Part shown: piece after piece, positions 1-7,969 of the stretch
Layout: every line of letters starts with the position of its first letter
Position numbering within the stretch: the stretch's first letter is position 1
Source of the DNA: Streptomonospora wellingtoniae
Lineage (GTDB): Bacteria; Actinomycetota; Actinomycetes; Streptosporangiales; Streptosporangiaceae
NCBI RefSeq assembly: GCF_031845375.1
Contig: NZ_JAVREK010000005.1
Coordinates: 124,001-188,000 of the forward strand
Reading direction: 5' to 3'
Length of the DNA: 64,000 nucleotides
Translations under genes and position numbers: made by a program
The notes under the pieces: generated by a model
Seen by the model: the letters and a program-made list of their open reading frames with translations, nothing else
What the model was told of the DNA's origin: nothing
The model's database searches: none

Positions 1-2
1 CG

Positions 3-422
3 GCGTGCTGGTACGGCGGTGCGCTCGCCGTCGTGCGCCCCCTGGCCGATCGCGTGGCCGCCGACAGGGCGGATCCGCACGCGCGCGCCTACTTCGGCGG
101 CGCCGACCGGGACCTGCACGCCGCCGAGGCGGTGCTCGCCGCGGCCGCGCGCGAGGTCGACACCGATCCGCGCGACCGGTTCGGCGGCGCCCGCGTGCGA
201 GCCATGCGGGCGCGCGCCGTCGTCGTCGCGGCCTGCGCCGAGGTGCTGCGCAGCACGCGGGAGGCGCTCGGCGCCGGCCCGCTCGCCGCCGACGCGGACT
301 ACTCCCGCGCCGCCGAGGACCTGGCCGCCTACATCCACCAGCACCACGGCGCGCGCGACCTGGCCGAGCTCGGCAGCGCCGCAGCCCCCCGCTTCGAGGA
401 CGCCCATGCCCGAGTCGCGTGA
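3..422 (+). CDS. acyl-CoA dehydrogenase-like protein, C-terminal part (truncated by window edge)
   Basis: Reading frame 3 is open from the window edge to the TGA at 420-422, giving about 139 residues of a C-terminus; the start lies outside the window. The tail is all-alpha and Ala/Arg-rich, and it ends with an IHQHHGARDLAELG stretch that resembles the last helix of acyl-CoA dehydrogenase-fold flavoproteins. The catalytic base and FAD-contacting regions are not in view, so the call rests on the tail and the neighbours. The next gene begins inside it with a 17-bp overlap, so it is the upstream member of an operon with a PIG-L deacetylase, a methyltransferase and a glycosyltransferase. This four-gene arrangement recurs in actinomycetes (from memory). 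The substrate is unknown and need not be a CoA thioester. Confidence 0.6.
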   Translation, partial: ACWYGGALAVVRPLADRVAADRADPHARAYFGGADRDLHAAEAVLAAAAREVDTDPRDRFGGARVRAMRARAVVVAACAEVLRSTREALGAGPLAADADYSRAAEDLAAYIHQHHGARDLAELGSAAAPRFEDAHARVA

Positions 423-1170
423 CGGCGCCGCGATCCATCCCATCGACGCCGGGGGCACCGAGGAGGCGGTCTGGCAGGCGTGGCCGGGGCTCGGCCGCCC
501 GCCACGGATCGACCTGTCCGCGGTCTCCGGCGCGGTGGTCGTGGCACCGCACCCCGACGACGAGGTCCTCGGCGCCGGCGGCATGCTCGCACTGCTCGCC
601 GAGCAGGGCGCCCGGCTGCGTGTCGTGGCCGTTACCGACGGAGAGGGCTCCCACCCCGGCAGTCCGACGCTCTCGCCCGCGCAGCTGGCCGAGCGCCGCC
701 GGGAGGAGCGGGCACGCGCGCTGGAGTGCCTGGGCGCCGAAGGGGCGGAGGTGGTGCGGCTGGGTCTGCCCGACGGCGGGACCGGCTCTGCGCGGGACGC
801 GCTGACCGCGCGGCTGCGCGCGCTGTGCGCGGGGTTCGACGTGTGTGCGGCGCCGTGGCCGGGCGACCTGCACCCCGACCACGAGGCCGCGGGCCGGGCC
901 GCGCTCGACGTCGGCGCCGCGATCGGGATAGGGCTGCTGCTCTACCCCGTGTGGATGTGGCACTGGGCGCGCCCCGGCGACCCCGGCGTGCCCTGGGAGG
1001 CGGCCCGCCGGATCGACCTGCCCCCGCGCATCCGGCGCCGCAAGGCGGAGGCCCTGGAGTGCTTCACGACCCAGGTCGCGCCGCTGAGCGCCGACCCCGC
1101 CGACGCCGCCGTGCTGAAACCGGGGATGCTCGCGCACTTCGACCGCGACCGGGAACTGGTGTTCCGGTGA
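406..1170 (+). CDS. PIG-L/LmbE family zinc deacetylase
   Basis: The protein has 254 residues. It carries the family hallmark PHPDDEVLGAG near residue 45, giving two zinc ligands and the catalytic Asp, and a downstream DLHPDHEAAG with the third ligand His. PIG-L/LmbE proteins remove acetyl groups from GlcNAc-type amines, as MshB does in mycothiol synthesis. I chose the ATG at 406 because it begins the conserved part and overlaps the upstream gene, as expected for a translationally coupled operon; a longer upstream reading is only open frame. Its stop overlaps the next start (GTGA). With a methyltransferase and a glycosyltransferase following, it probably acts on an N-acetylated sugar intermediate, but the product of the operon is unknown. 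Confidence 0.9.
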   Translation: MPESRDGAAIHPIDAGGTEEAVWQAWPGLGRPPRIDLSAVSGAVVVAPHPDDEVLGAGGMLALLAEQGARLRVVAVTDGEGSHPGSPTLSPAQLAERRREERARALECLGAEGAEVVRLGLPDGGTGSARDALTARLRALCAGFDVCAAPWPGDLHPDHEAAGRAALDVGAAIGIGLLLYPVWMWHWARPGDPGVPWEAARRIDLPPRIRRRKAEALECFTTQVAPLSADPADAAVLKPGMLAHFDRDRELVFR

Positions 1171-1775
1171 GTGTCGACGGCGGGTACTTCGACGCGATGT
1201 ACTCCGGCTCCGCGGACCCGTGGGGCTTCGCCACCCGCTGGTACGAGCGCCGCAAGCGCGCGCTGACCGTCGCGTCGCTGCCGCGCGAGCGCTACGGGCG
1301 GGCGTTCGAGCCGGGCTGCTCCACAGGGGCGCTGACACGGGAACTCGCCGCACGCTGCGACGCGCTGCTCGCGTGGGAGCGGGTCGCGGCCGCGGCCGGG
1401 CGCGCCGAACGCGCGCTCGCCGGAACGGCCCATGTGCGGGTGCGGCGCGGCAGCGTCCCCTGGGAGTGGCCCGAGGCCTCCTTCGACCTGGTCGTGCTCT
1501 CGGAACTGCTGTACTACTTCGGCGACGCCGACCTCCGGCGCCTGCTGGATCGGGCCGCCGGTTCGCTGCTCCCGGGCGGGGACCTGGTCGCGGTGCACTG
1601 GCGGCACCCGGCGCCCGACCACGCCCGCTCCGGCGACGACGCGCACCGCGCGCTCGCCGCGCACGGCGGGATCGCCCCTACCGCCTCGCACGTCGAGGCC
1701 GACTTCCTGCTCGACGTCTACACAGCGGGCCCGGACCCGGCCCCGTCACCCGCCCAGCGGGAAGGCCTGGCGTGA
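1167..1775 (+). CDS. SAM-dependent methyltransferase, NodS-like
   Basis: This 202-residue class I methyltransferase starts at GTG 1167, overlapping the PIG-L stop by 4 bp. The N-terminal DPWGFATRWYERRK segment resembles NodS-type N-methyltransferases. Motif I is FEPGCSTGALT, binding SAM, and the FDLVVLSELLYYF segment is the motif IV region. NodS acts on deacetylated glucosamine in Nod-factor synthesis; here the preceding deacetylase would supply a free amine, so N-methylation of an amino sugar or similar amine is a sensible inference. The downstream glycosyltransferase overlaps it by 4 bp. A different small-molecule acceptor cannot be excluded. Confidence 0.85.
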   Translation: MSVDGGYFDAMYSGSADPWGFATRWYERRKRALTVASLPRERYGRAFEPGCSTGALTRELAARCDALLAWERVAAAAGRAERALAGTAHVRVRRGSVPWEWPEASFDLVVLSELLYYFGDADLRRLLDRAAGSLLPGGDLVAVHWRHPAPDHARSGDDAHRALAAHGGIAPTASHVEADFLLDVYTAGPDPAPSPAQREGLA

Positions 1776-2473
1776 TCCGGGCGGCGGCCGTGGTCGTCCC
1801 GGCCAACGACGAGGCCGCGACGATCGAACGCTGCGTGCGTTCGGCGGCCGCGTCCCTCGCGGTGTGCGGCCTCGCCGCCGGGCGGTGCCGCCTGGTCGTG
1901 GTCGCCGACGCGTGCACCGACGCCACGGCCGAGCTCGCCCGCCGCGCCGGGGCGCTCGTGGTGGAGGCCTCCTATCGAAGCGCCGGAGCGGCGCGGGCGG
2001 CCGGTATGCGCGCCGCGCTGGAGCACCCGTGCGGGCAACGGCCCCGCAGCGTGTGGCTGGCCACCACCGACGCCGACAGCACGGTCCCCCGCCGCTGGCT
2101 GGCCGAGCACCTCCGCTACGCCGACGCCGGCTGGGACGCGGTCGCGGGCACGGTCACCGTCGAGGACTGGTCGCACCGCCCGCCCGACCTGGCGGCGGCG
2201 TTCGCCGAGGCCTACAGCTGGCGCGGCCGCGAGCACCCGCACGTGCACGGCGCCAACCTCGGCGTGCGGGCCTCGGCCTACATCGACTCCGGAGGCTTCG
2301 GCGCGCTCTCCCGCGCCGAGGACCACGCGCTGGTCACCGCCCTGCACGCCCGCGGCCACAGCATCCGCCGCCCCGCCGACCTGCCCGTGGCCACCTCCGC
2401 CCGCGAGGACGCCCGCGCCCCGGGAGGCTTCGGCGACCGGCTGACCGCCCTCGCGCGGAGCCGGCCCGAATGA
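1772..2473 (+). CDS. GT2-family glycosyltransferase
   Basis: The protein has 233 residues and starts at GTG 1772, overlapping the previous stop by 4 bp. The N-terminus VVVPANDEAATIERCVRS is the GT-A nucleotide-binding start of family 2 transferases. LVVVADACTDAT follows, and TTDADS is the metal-binding DXD-like motif. A late segment GGFGALSRAEDHALVTAL matches the acceptor-side ED motif. No membrane segment is evident, so it should be cytosolic. It is the last gene of the acyl-CoA dehydrogenase / deacetylase / methyltransferase set. Donor and acceptor cannot be read from sequence. Confidence 0.85.
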   Translation: MIRAAAVVVPANDEAATIERCVRSAAASLAVCGLAAGRCRLVVVADACTDATAELARRAGALVVEASYRSAGAARAAGMRAALEHPCGQRPRSVWLATTDADSTVPRRWLAEHLRYADAGWDAVAGTVTVEDWSHRPPDLAAAFAEAYSWRGREHPHVHGANLGVRASAYIDSGGFGALSRAEDHALVTALHARGHSIRRPADLPVATSAREDARAPGGFGDRLTALARSRPE

Positions 2474-2688
2474 CGCCGCCCTGCGGAGCACAGCACGCCT
2501 TCGCGCCGCTTCCGCGGCGGGCGCGCCGCCGGATCGCCGGCGCCGTGCGCCCCGCGTATGCGCGGCGGGGCCCGATTGCCTACTCTCGGAGGCGACGGAT
2601 CCCGGCCGAGGGCGGGCTTTCGGACGCTGCCGCGCCGGAGGCCCCGCCGCACGGAAGGGCGCCAGCTCGACGACCGAGGTAGGTACCC

Positions 2689-3507
2689 ATGACAGACGGC
2701 TTCCGGCCCTCCCCCGCCGAGTCCGAGAACCCTCCGCAGCTCGACACCACGGTCGCCCACTCGGCCCGGATCTGGAACTACTGGATGGGCGGCAAGGACC
2801 ACTACCAGATCGACCGCGACGTCGGGGACCAGGTGCGCGCGTCCTTTCCGGAGATCGTGGACCTCGCCCGCACCAGCCGGGAGTTTTTGATCCGCGTCGT
2901 GTCCCACCTGGCCGGTGAAGCGGGAATCCGCCAGTTCCTCGACATCGGCACCGGGATGCCCACTGTCAACAACACCCACGAGGTGGCCCAGGGGATCGCG
3001 CCGGAGTCCCGGGTCGTCTACGTCGACAACGACCCGCTGGTTCTGGCGCACGCCCGCGCGCTGCTCGTCGGCTCCCCGGAGGGAGCCACCGACTACATCG
3101 ACGCCGATCTGCGCGAGCCCGACTCCATCCTGCGGCGGGCCGCCGAGACCCTGGACTTCGACCGGCCCATCGGGCTCATGCTCATGGGGATCCTGGGCCA
3201 CATCCCCGACGGGGACGTACTGCCGATCGTGCACCGGCTCGTGGACGCCCTGCCGTCCGGCAGCTACCTGGCGATCTACGACGGCACCAACACCAGCCCC
3301 GCCTACAACGAGGCCGTCGAGCGCGGCAACGAGCAGGGCGCCGTCCCCTACCTGCTGCGCGCCCCGGACGACATCGCCGCCCGCTTCGACGGCCTTGAGC
3401 TGGTCGAGCCCGGCGTGGTCCCGTGCCCTCTGTGGCGCCCCGACCCCATCGAGGTCGGCACGCGGCGGGGGATGGACCAGTACGGCGGGGTGGCGCGCAA
3501 GCCCTGA
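2689..3507 (+). CDS. SAM-dependent methyltransferase, DUF574 family
   Basis: This 272-residue protein carries the actinomycete DUF574 (Methyltransf_19) signature. NYWMGGKDHYQIDRD occurs near residue 30, followed by a SAM-binding FLDIGTGMPTVNNTHE and then VVYVDNDPLVLAHAR. No substrate is known for the family; many actinomycetes carry dozens of copies. The ATG at 2689 is preceded by a GAGG at a proper distance. It stands alone, with a GC-rich hairpin downstream, and a paralogue lies at 4881-5741 with the same motifs. There is no evidence that it belongs to the RiPP cluster further along. Confidence 0.88.
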   Translation: MTDGFRPSPAESENPPQLDTTVAHSARIWNYWMGGKDHYQIDRDVGDQVRASFPEIVDLARTSREFLIRVVSHLAGEAGIRQFLDIGTGMPTVNNTHEVAQGIAPESRVVYVDNDPLVLAHARALLVGSPEGATDYIDADLREPDSILRRAAETLDFDRPIGLMLMGILGHIPDGDVLPIVHRLVDALPSGSYLAIYDGTNTSPAYNEAVERGNEQGAVPYLLRAPDDIAARFDGLELVEPGVVPCPLWRPDPIEVGTRRGMDQYGGVARKP

Positions 3508-3540
3508 CGACCGACGCCGGAAGCGTTCCCACCCCGGCCG

Positions 3541-3562
3541 GGCCGCCCGCCGTCGGGCGGCC
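3541..3562 (+). terminator. GC-rich hairpin after the DUF574 gene
   Basis: A perfect 9-bp stem (GGCCGCCCG / CGGGCGGCC) with a CCGT loop lies 34 bp after the stop codon. No T-tract follows, as is usual in high-GC actinomycetes, so terminator function is inferred. Confidence 0.5.
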
Positions 3563-3665
3563 GCGCGAGCGGTGAGCGGGCCGCTCCGCCCGCAGCACTG
3601 CCGGAGCGCCGCACCGGTCAGGAATCGAGAAGCGCTGCGCACCGCCGCTGTCTAGCGTTGTCAGC

Positions 3666-4076
3666 ATGAAGATCGCACTCCAGTACTGCCAGATCACCGT
3701 CTCCGACGTGGACGAGTCGCTCGGCTTCTACCGGGACGCACTCGGTCTGGAACCGCACAAGGACATCGGGGCCGGCAGGTCCCGCTGGGCCACTCTCGGC
3801 AGCCCGGCGCAGCCGGACCTCGAGTACGTCCTCTCGGTACCGCACGCCGGCCGCTCCGAGGCCGACGGCGACGCGCTGGGGGGACTGCTCGCCAACGGTG
3901 TCCTGCCGATGATCGTCTTCAGCACCGACGACCTCGACACGGCGTTCGAACGGGTGCAGTCGTATGGCGCCGAAGTCCTGCAAGAACCCATCGACCGGCC
4001 TTGGGGCGTTCGCGACTCCGCGTTCCGCGACCCCTCGGGCAACACGGTGCGGATCCAGCAGCCGATCCACGCATAA
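3666..4076 (+). CDS. VOC-superfamily (glyoxalase/bleomycin-resistance fold) protein
   Basis: The protein has 136 residues. It starts QYCQITVSDVDESLGFYRDALGLEP, the first beta-alpha-beta-beta-beta module of VOC proteins, and ends with WGVRDSAFRDPSGNTVRIQQP, the usual second-module metal-ligand region. A single VOC domain normally dimerises to form the active site. VOC members include glyoxalases, dioxygenases and drug-binding proteins, and nothing here identifies the reaction. It precedes a deazaflavin-dependent reductase by about 70 bp and may be cotranscribed with it. Confidence 0.85.
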   Translation: MKIALQYCQITVSDVDESLGFYRDALGLEPHKDIGAGRSRWATLGSPAQPDLEYVLSVPHAGRSEADGDALGGLLANGVLPMIVFSTDDLDTAFERVQSYGAEVLQEPIDRPWGVRDSAFRDPSGNTVRIQQPIHA

Positions 4077-4148
4077 CACCCGCTGTTCGAGTCCGTCCCG
4101 CGGGCGTACAGGCACCGCGGGGCGGGCGGACCGACCGGAGGCAGCCCC

Positions 4149-4622
4149 ATGGCACGGAACCAGCAGGCAGGAAGCCGCAGCGAGCGCGAGCCCGGAACCC
4201 CCGGACCGGTGTCGCGGTGGGTGCAGCGGAAGATGAACGGCCGGATGAGCCGCAAGGTGCGAGGAGGCCGCGGCTCCTTCATGGGCATGGACGTGCTCGT
4301 ACTGAACACGGTGGGCCGTCGCAGCCGGCAGCCGCGGGAGACCCCGCTGGCGTGGTTCGCCGACGACGGGGACGGCTGGCTGGTCGTCGCGTCGGGCGGC
4401 GGAAGCCGGCACCCCGACTGGCACGCCAACCTCATGGCGCACCCCGAGCGCGCGTCGGTCGAACTGCCCGGCGGCGGCGCCCGCCCGGTGGTGCCGCACC
4501 GGCTCGAGGGCGCCGACCGCGAGCAGGCGTGGCAGCGCATCACCGAAGCCCAGCCCCGCTACGGGAAGTACCAGGCCAAGTCCGATCGGGTGTACCCGGT
4601 CGTCCGGCTCGTCCCGCGGTGA
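4149..4622 (+). CDS. deazaflavin (F420)-dependent nitroreductase/quinone reductase family protein
   Basis: This 157-residue protein matches the Ddn-type split-barrel family of actinobacteria, which uses reduced F420 to reduce quinones or nitro compounds. The family core is visible: VLNTVGRRSRQPRETPLAWF, then WLVVASGGGSRHPDWHANL, and the C-terminal YQAKSDRVYPVVRLVPR. The charged N-terminal 35 residues form a helix that in Ddn contacts the membrane. A strong hairpin follows at 4678-4712. The cofactor assignment is from family knowledge, and the physiological substrate is unknown. Confidence 0.85.
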   Translation: MARNQQAGSRSEREPGTPGPVSRWVQRKMNGRMSRKVRGGRGSFMGMDVLVLNTVGRRSRQPRETPLAWFADDGDGWLVVASGGGSRHPDWHANLMAHPERASVELPGGGARPVVPHRLEGADREQAWQRITEAQPRYGKYQAKSDRVYPVVRLVPR

Positions 4623-4677
4623 CCAAGAAGAGGCGCCGCCTCTGCGGGCGCCCGCGGTGCGCGCCGCCGCCATAGGA

Positions 4678-4712
4678 CGTGGCCGGCCGGGCAGCACGCC
4701 CGGCCGGCCACG
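4678..4712 (+). terminator. 15-bp hairpin after the deazaflavin reductase
   Basis: CGTGGCCGGCCGGGC (4678-4692) pairs perfectly with 4698-4712 across a 5-nt AGCAC loop, 55 bp after the stop. It is a convincing intrinsic terminator by stem quality, without a T-run. Confidence 0.65.
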
Positions 4713-4880
4713 GCGGTCCGGGAGCACCTCGAAATCCGACTGTCACTGTGCGTGCATAAGCAATTACGGATAGGATGGCCTTCCCTGCGGTGCCGCACCC
4801 CGAACGGCACCGGGTTCACACCCCCGACGACGTCGGCGACGGCCCGCTCGGTCCTCGCCTCCGAACCCGGAGACCGCCGC

Positions 4881-5741
4881 ATGCACGACAGCGACCCCGC
4901 CACCACTGGCGCGGCCCCTCCGTTCCCCACGGGGATCGACCTGTCCCGCCCTTCCATCGCCCGGATGTACGACGCCGGGATCGGCGGCAAGGACAACTTC
5001 GAGATCGACCGCGAGGCGGTCCTCGCACTAGAGGCACTGGTACCGGGAAGCTTCGCCATGGCCCGTGCCAACCGCGACTACCTGTCGCGTGCCGTCGATC
5101 ACGTCGCGCGCTCGGGCGTGCGCCAGTACATCGACCTCGGGTCCGGCCTGCCGACCATGGAGAACACCCACGAGATCGCGCAGCGACACCACCCCGACGC
5201 CGGAGTGGTCTACGTCGACAACGACCCGATCGTCCTCGCCCACGGCCGGGCGCTGCTCGCCGAGGACCCGTCGACGACCGTGATCACCTCCGACCTGTGC
5301 GACGTCGACCGGGTGCTCGGCGACGCGGCCACCCGGCACATCATCGACTTCACCGAGCCCGTCTGCCTCATGCTGGTGTCGCTGCTGCACTGCGTGCCCG
5401 ACGATCGGGACCCGTTCGGCATCGTGCGCGCCTACGTCGACCGGCTGGCGCCCGGCTCCTGCCTGGTCTACACCCACATCGTCTCCGACGACGCTGAGGT
5501 CGCGCGGTCCTTCACCGCGGGCATGCACTCCTTCGGCGCCTACTGGGGCAGGGTGCGCACCCCTGACGAGGCGTCCCGGGTGTTCGAGGGAATGCGGCTG
5601 GCCTCCCCGTCGCTGGACGGAGACTTCCCGGCGGTCGCCGTCGACTGCTCGACGTGGCGGGTACCCGGGGTCGAACCGCAGCGCCGCCCGGCCGACCCGG
5701 AGGTCCCCGTCTGGGAGCACGCCGGGGTCGCCTACATCTGA
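4881..5741 (+). CDS. SAM-dependent methyltransferase, DUF574 family (paralogue)
   Basis: The protein has 286 residues and is the same family as 2689-3507. It has MYDAGIGGKDNFEIDRE, YIDLGSGLPTMENTHE for SAM binding, and VVYVDNDPIVLAHGRA. I placed the start at ATG 4881, preceded by GGAG; the frame is open further upstream but that part (from 4752) looks non-coding and lacks family similarity. The two copies sit 1.4 kb apart on the same strand and may be an old local duplication. Substrate and role are unknown. Confidence 0.87.
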   Translation: MHDSDPATTGAAPPFPTGIDLSRPSIARMYDAGIGGKDNFEIDREAVLALEALVPGSFAMARANRDYLSRAVDHVARSGVRQYIDLGSGLPTMENTHEIAQRHHPDAGVVYVDNDPIVLAHGRALLAEDPSTTVITSDLCDVDRVLGDAATRHIIDFTEPVCLMLVSLLHCVPDDRDPFGIVRAYVDRLAPGSCLVYTHIVSDDAEVARSFTAGMHSFGAYWGRVRTPDEASRVFEGMRLASPSLDGDFPAVAVDCSTWRVPGVEPQRRPADPEVPVWEHAGVAYI

Positions 5742-5994
5742 CCGCCGCACGCCGGAGGCCGCACCCCTGCGGGGACCGGCTTCAGCGGGGCCTCGGCCGA
5801 CGGGCGGTCGAAGCGCACGGGCGGCCGGGCGCCGACCGGCCACAGGCGGCAGGCGCGCCGCAGGCGTCGGCCGCCCCCGGCTCCGGAAGCACAAGGCGAC
5901 CGGACGTAACCCTCCGGACACAACCAGGTCACCCCCGACCGGGGATTCGTCAGATCATCTGCACACCGCCACCGCGAAATGCCAGAGTCGACGC

Positions 5995-6741
5995 ATGTCA
6001 CAGGTCCACATCATCGACCGGTCCGCGTGGGGCGCCCGCGCGCCGCGCGACCGGAGCCTCGTCGCGTGGGACGCACGCACCGAAGTCGTCGTCCACCACT
6101 CCGCGGAGTCCCCGACACAGACGGTCCGCTCCATCCAGGACTTCCACATGGACGGCCGCGGGTGGTCCGACATCGGCTACAACTTCCTCGTCGACGACGC
6201 CGGCGCCGCCTATGAAGGGCGCGGGTGGGAGGTCCAGGGCGCGCACGCGGTGGGCCACAACACCAGCGGGATCGGCATCTGCTACATCGGCCGGAACAAC
6301 CCGACCTCCGCCGCGAAGACCGCCGTCCGCGCGCTCTACGACGAGGCCTGCGAGCGCGCCGGGCGGCGGCTCGCGGCCAAAGGCCACCGCGACGTCAACA
6401 GCACCACCTGCCCCGGCGACCACCTGCACGCCTGGGTCCACGACGGCATGCCCGCAGACGGGCTCGGAGGAGACGAGATGTCCCTGATCAACCTGCGCAA
6501 AGGCGACGGCGAGCACAACGGCCGCAAGGAGCACGTCATCGCGCTCCAGGCGCTCATCGTCAAGGCCGGTACGGATCTGCCCGAGCACGGCGTCGACGGC
6601 GACTACGGAGACGAGACCGCCGAAGGCCTGCGCCAGGTCCGCAAGTCGGTGGGGAGCGAGGCGAAGGAGGGGTGGGGCGACCGCGTCAGCGGCCACGCCT
6701 ACGCCCAGCTCATGCAGGCGATGGCCCGCCGGCAGGACTGA
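5995..6741 (+). CDS. PGRP/amidase_2-type N-acetylmuramoyl-L-alanine amidase with C-terminal peptidoglycan-binding-like domain
   Basis: The protein has 248 residues. The N-terminal two thirds is a zinc amidase of the peptidoglycan-recognition fold. VVVHHSAES near residue 34 gives the first zinc His, GYNFLVDDAG is the core strand, and HRDVNSTTCPGDHLHAW supplies the second His and the Cys ligand. It should cleave the MurNAc-L-Ala bond. The last 75 residues (VIALQALIVKAG, then VDGDYGDETAEGL) resemble a PG_binding_1 repeat. There is no signal peptide: residue 1 leads straight into the catalytic fold. That is more like a phage endolysin than a secreted autolysin. It stands alone between a methyltransferase and a convergent gene. 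Confidence 0.88.
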   Translation: MSQVHIIDRSAWGARAPRDRSLVAWDARTEVVVHHSAESPTQTVRSIQDFHMDGRGWSDIGYNFLVDDAGAAYEGRGWEVQGAHAVGHNTSGIGICYIGRNNPTSAAKTAVRALYDEACERAGRRLAAKGHRDVNSTTCPGDHLHAWVHDGMPADGLGGDEMSLINLRKGDGEHNGRKEHVIALQALIVKAGTDLPEHGVDGDYGDETAEGLRQVRKSVGSEAKEGWGDRVSGHAYAQLMQAMARRQD

Positions 6742-6781
6742 CCCGGCGCCGCAGCGGCGGTTGCCGCACGCCGCCGGCAGG

Positions 6782-7852
6782 TCACCGCTCCGGCTCCGCG
6801 AACACCAGTCCGTGCCCCGGAGGCGTGTCGCTGGTGCCGCCCGCCGCACCCATGGACACGCCGGAGGGCCGCGCCAAGGCGCCGAGGTCTGCGAACGAGG
6901 CCCGTTCGATGTCCTCGACCATGGAGACGGCCGGCACGCACTGCGCCAGCTGGACGGACAGGTCCGGCAGCAGGTGGGGGGCCACGGGGACGCTGAAAGC
7001 GGCGGCCAGGTCCGCGATGCGCAGGAACGGGGTGATCCCGCCTACGCGCACGACGTTGGGCTGGGCGACATCGCAGACGCCGCGCACCAGTGCGTCGCGG
7101 AAGGAGCGGACGGTGCGCAGGTTCTCGCCGATCGCGAACGGGACGGCGGTGGCCGCGCGCAGCCGCGCGTGGGCCTCCAGGTCGTCGGCGGGCAGCGGCT
7201 CCTCGATCCAGTACGGGTCGAACCGGGCCAGCGCCCCCGCCGCCCGGATGGCGCAGGGCAGGTCCCAGCGCTGGTTGGCGTCGATCATCAGCCGGCCGTG
7301 CGGCCCCAGGAGCTCGCGCACGCGCGCGACGCGCTCGACGTCGCGTTCGAGGTCGGTCGAGCCGACCTTCATCTTGACCGCGGTATGGCCGGCGGCGGTG
7401 AACCGGCGCACCTGGTCCAGCAGCTCCTCCAGCCCGCGGTCCAGGTTCACCCCGCTGCCGTAGCAGGGGACGCTGTCGCGGCGCCGACCGACGAGATCGA
7501 CCAGGCTCAGCCCGAGGGCGCGTCCGCGCAGGTCCCACAGCGCAATGTCGACGGCGGCGAGGGCCATTGCGCTGATACCGCCGGGGCCGGCCTCGTGCAG
7601 GTGCGCGTAGAGCTGCTCCCATCGGGACGCCGGGGCGGGGTCGCGCCCCTCCAGCACCGGCGCGCAGTCGTGCTCCACGACCGCGCGCACCGCCTCGCCG
7701 CCCACGCGGGGAGTCCAGCCGAACCCGCTGCCCCGGGCCCCGTTGTCCGCGGTGACCGTGACGAGGACGAGGTCGTGGTAGGAGACTCCGCCGTCCCAGG
7801 TACCGTGCAGCGGAAACCGCCGCACAGAGGTCTCGACGCCGGCGATGCGCAT
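6782..7852 (-). CDS. mandelate racemase/muconate lactonizing enzyme family protein (enolase superfamily)
   Basis: The protein has 356 residues. The enolase-superfamily catalytic set is visible: VKMKVG (the KxK base motif) near residue 160, LMIDANQRW (first metal Asp), WIEEPLP (second, Glu), IGENLRT (third, Glu), and a late APHLLPDLS with the His end of the second base region. The N-terminal capping domain includes GFGWTPRVGGEAV. The start codon has a GAGGAGG ribosome site. Members include sugar-acid dehydratases, racemases and cycloisomerases; the substrate cannot be told from sequence. It is divergent from the kinase gene at 7970, and inverted repeat copy A lies between them. Confidence 0.88.
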   Translation of the reverse strand: MRIAGVETSVRRFPLHGTWDGGVSYHDLVLVTVTADNGARGSGFGWTPRVGGEAVRAVVEHDCAPVLEGRDPAPASRWEQLYAHLHEAGPGGISAMALAAVDIALWDLRGRALGLSLVDLVGRRRDSVPCYGSGVNLDRGLEELLDQVRRFTAAGHTAVKMKVGSTDLERDVERVARVRELLGPHGRLMIDANQRWDLPCAIRAAGALARFDPYWIEEPLPADDLEAHARLRAATAVPFAIGENLRTVRSFRDALVRGVCDVAQPNVVRVGGITPFLRIADLAAAFSVPVAPHLLPDLSVQLAQCVPAVSMVEDIERASFADLGALARPSGVSMGAAGGTSDTPPGHGLVFAEPER

Positions 7853-7883
7853 CAGCTGTCCTCCTCGTGGGTGTCTTCCCGAT

Positions 7884-7938
7884 GATCTTGTAGCTATCGC
7901 AAATGGAAATCGCTTTCCTTCACGATAGCTACAAGATC
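7884..7938. repeat. 55-bp dispersed inverted repeat, copy A
   Basis: The arms are perfect 16-mers, GATCTTGTAGCTATCG at 7884-7899 and its exact complement at 7923-7938, around a 23-nt loop. The loop holds an inner GGAAA-TCGC-TTTCC mini-hairpin. Copy A lies between two divergent genes, 31 bp upstream of the kinase ATG, so it is not a terminator for either. Related copies are at 35390, 40461 and 63771. Its AT content stands out from the flanks. Confidence 0.9.
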
Positions 7939-7969
7939 AACGAGGGCGGCGGATCCTAAGGTGGGAGCC

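Noticed and set aside
480..1775. Long alternative frames across the PIG-L and other genes
   Set aside because: High-GC shadow frames rich in Arg/Pro/Ala with no family motifs; the motif-bearing frames with coupled starts explain the DNA.
2690..5741. DUF574 methyltransferases as the missing daptide-type N-methyltransferase of the RiPP cluster
   Set aside because: They lie 9-12 kb away in separate transcription units and are of a different methyltransferase family with many genomic copies.
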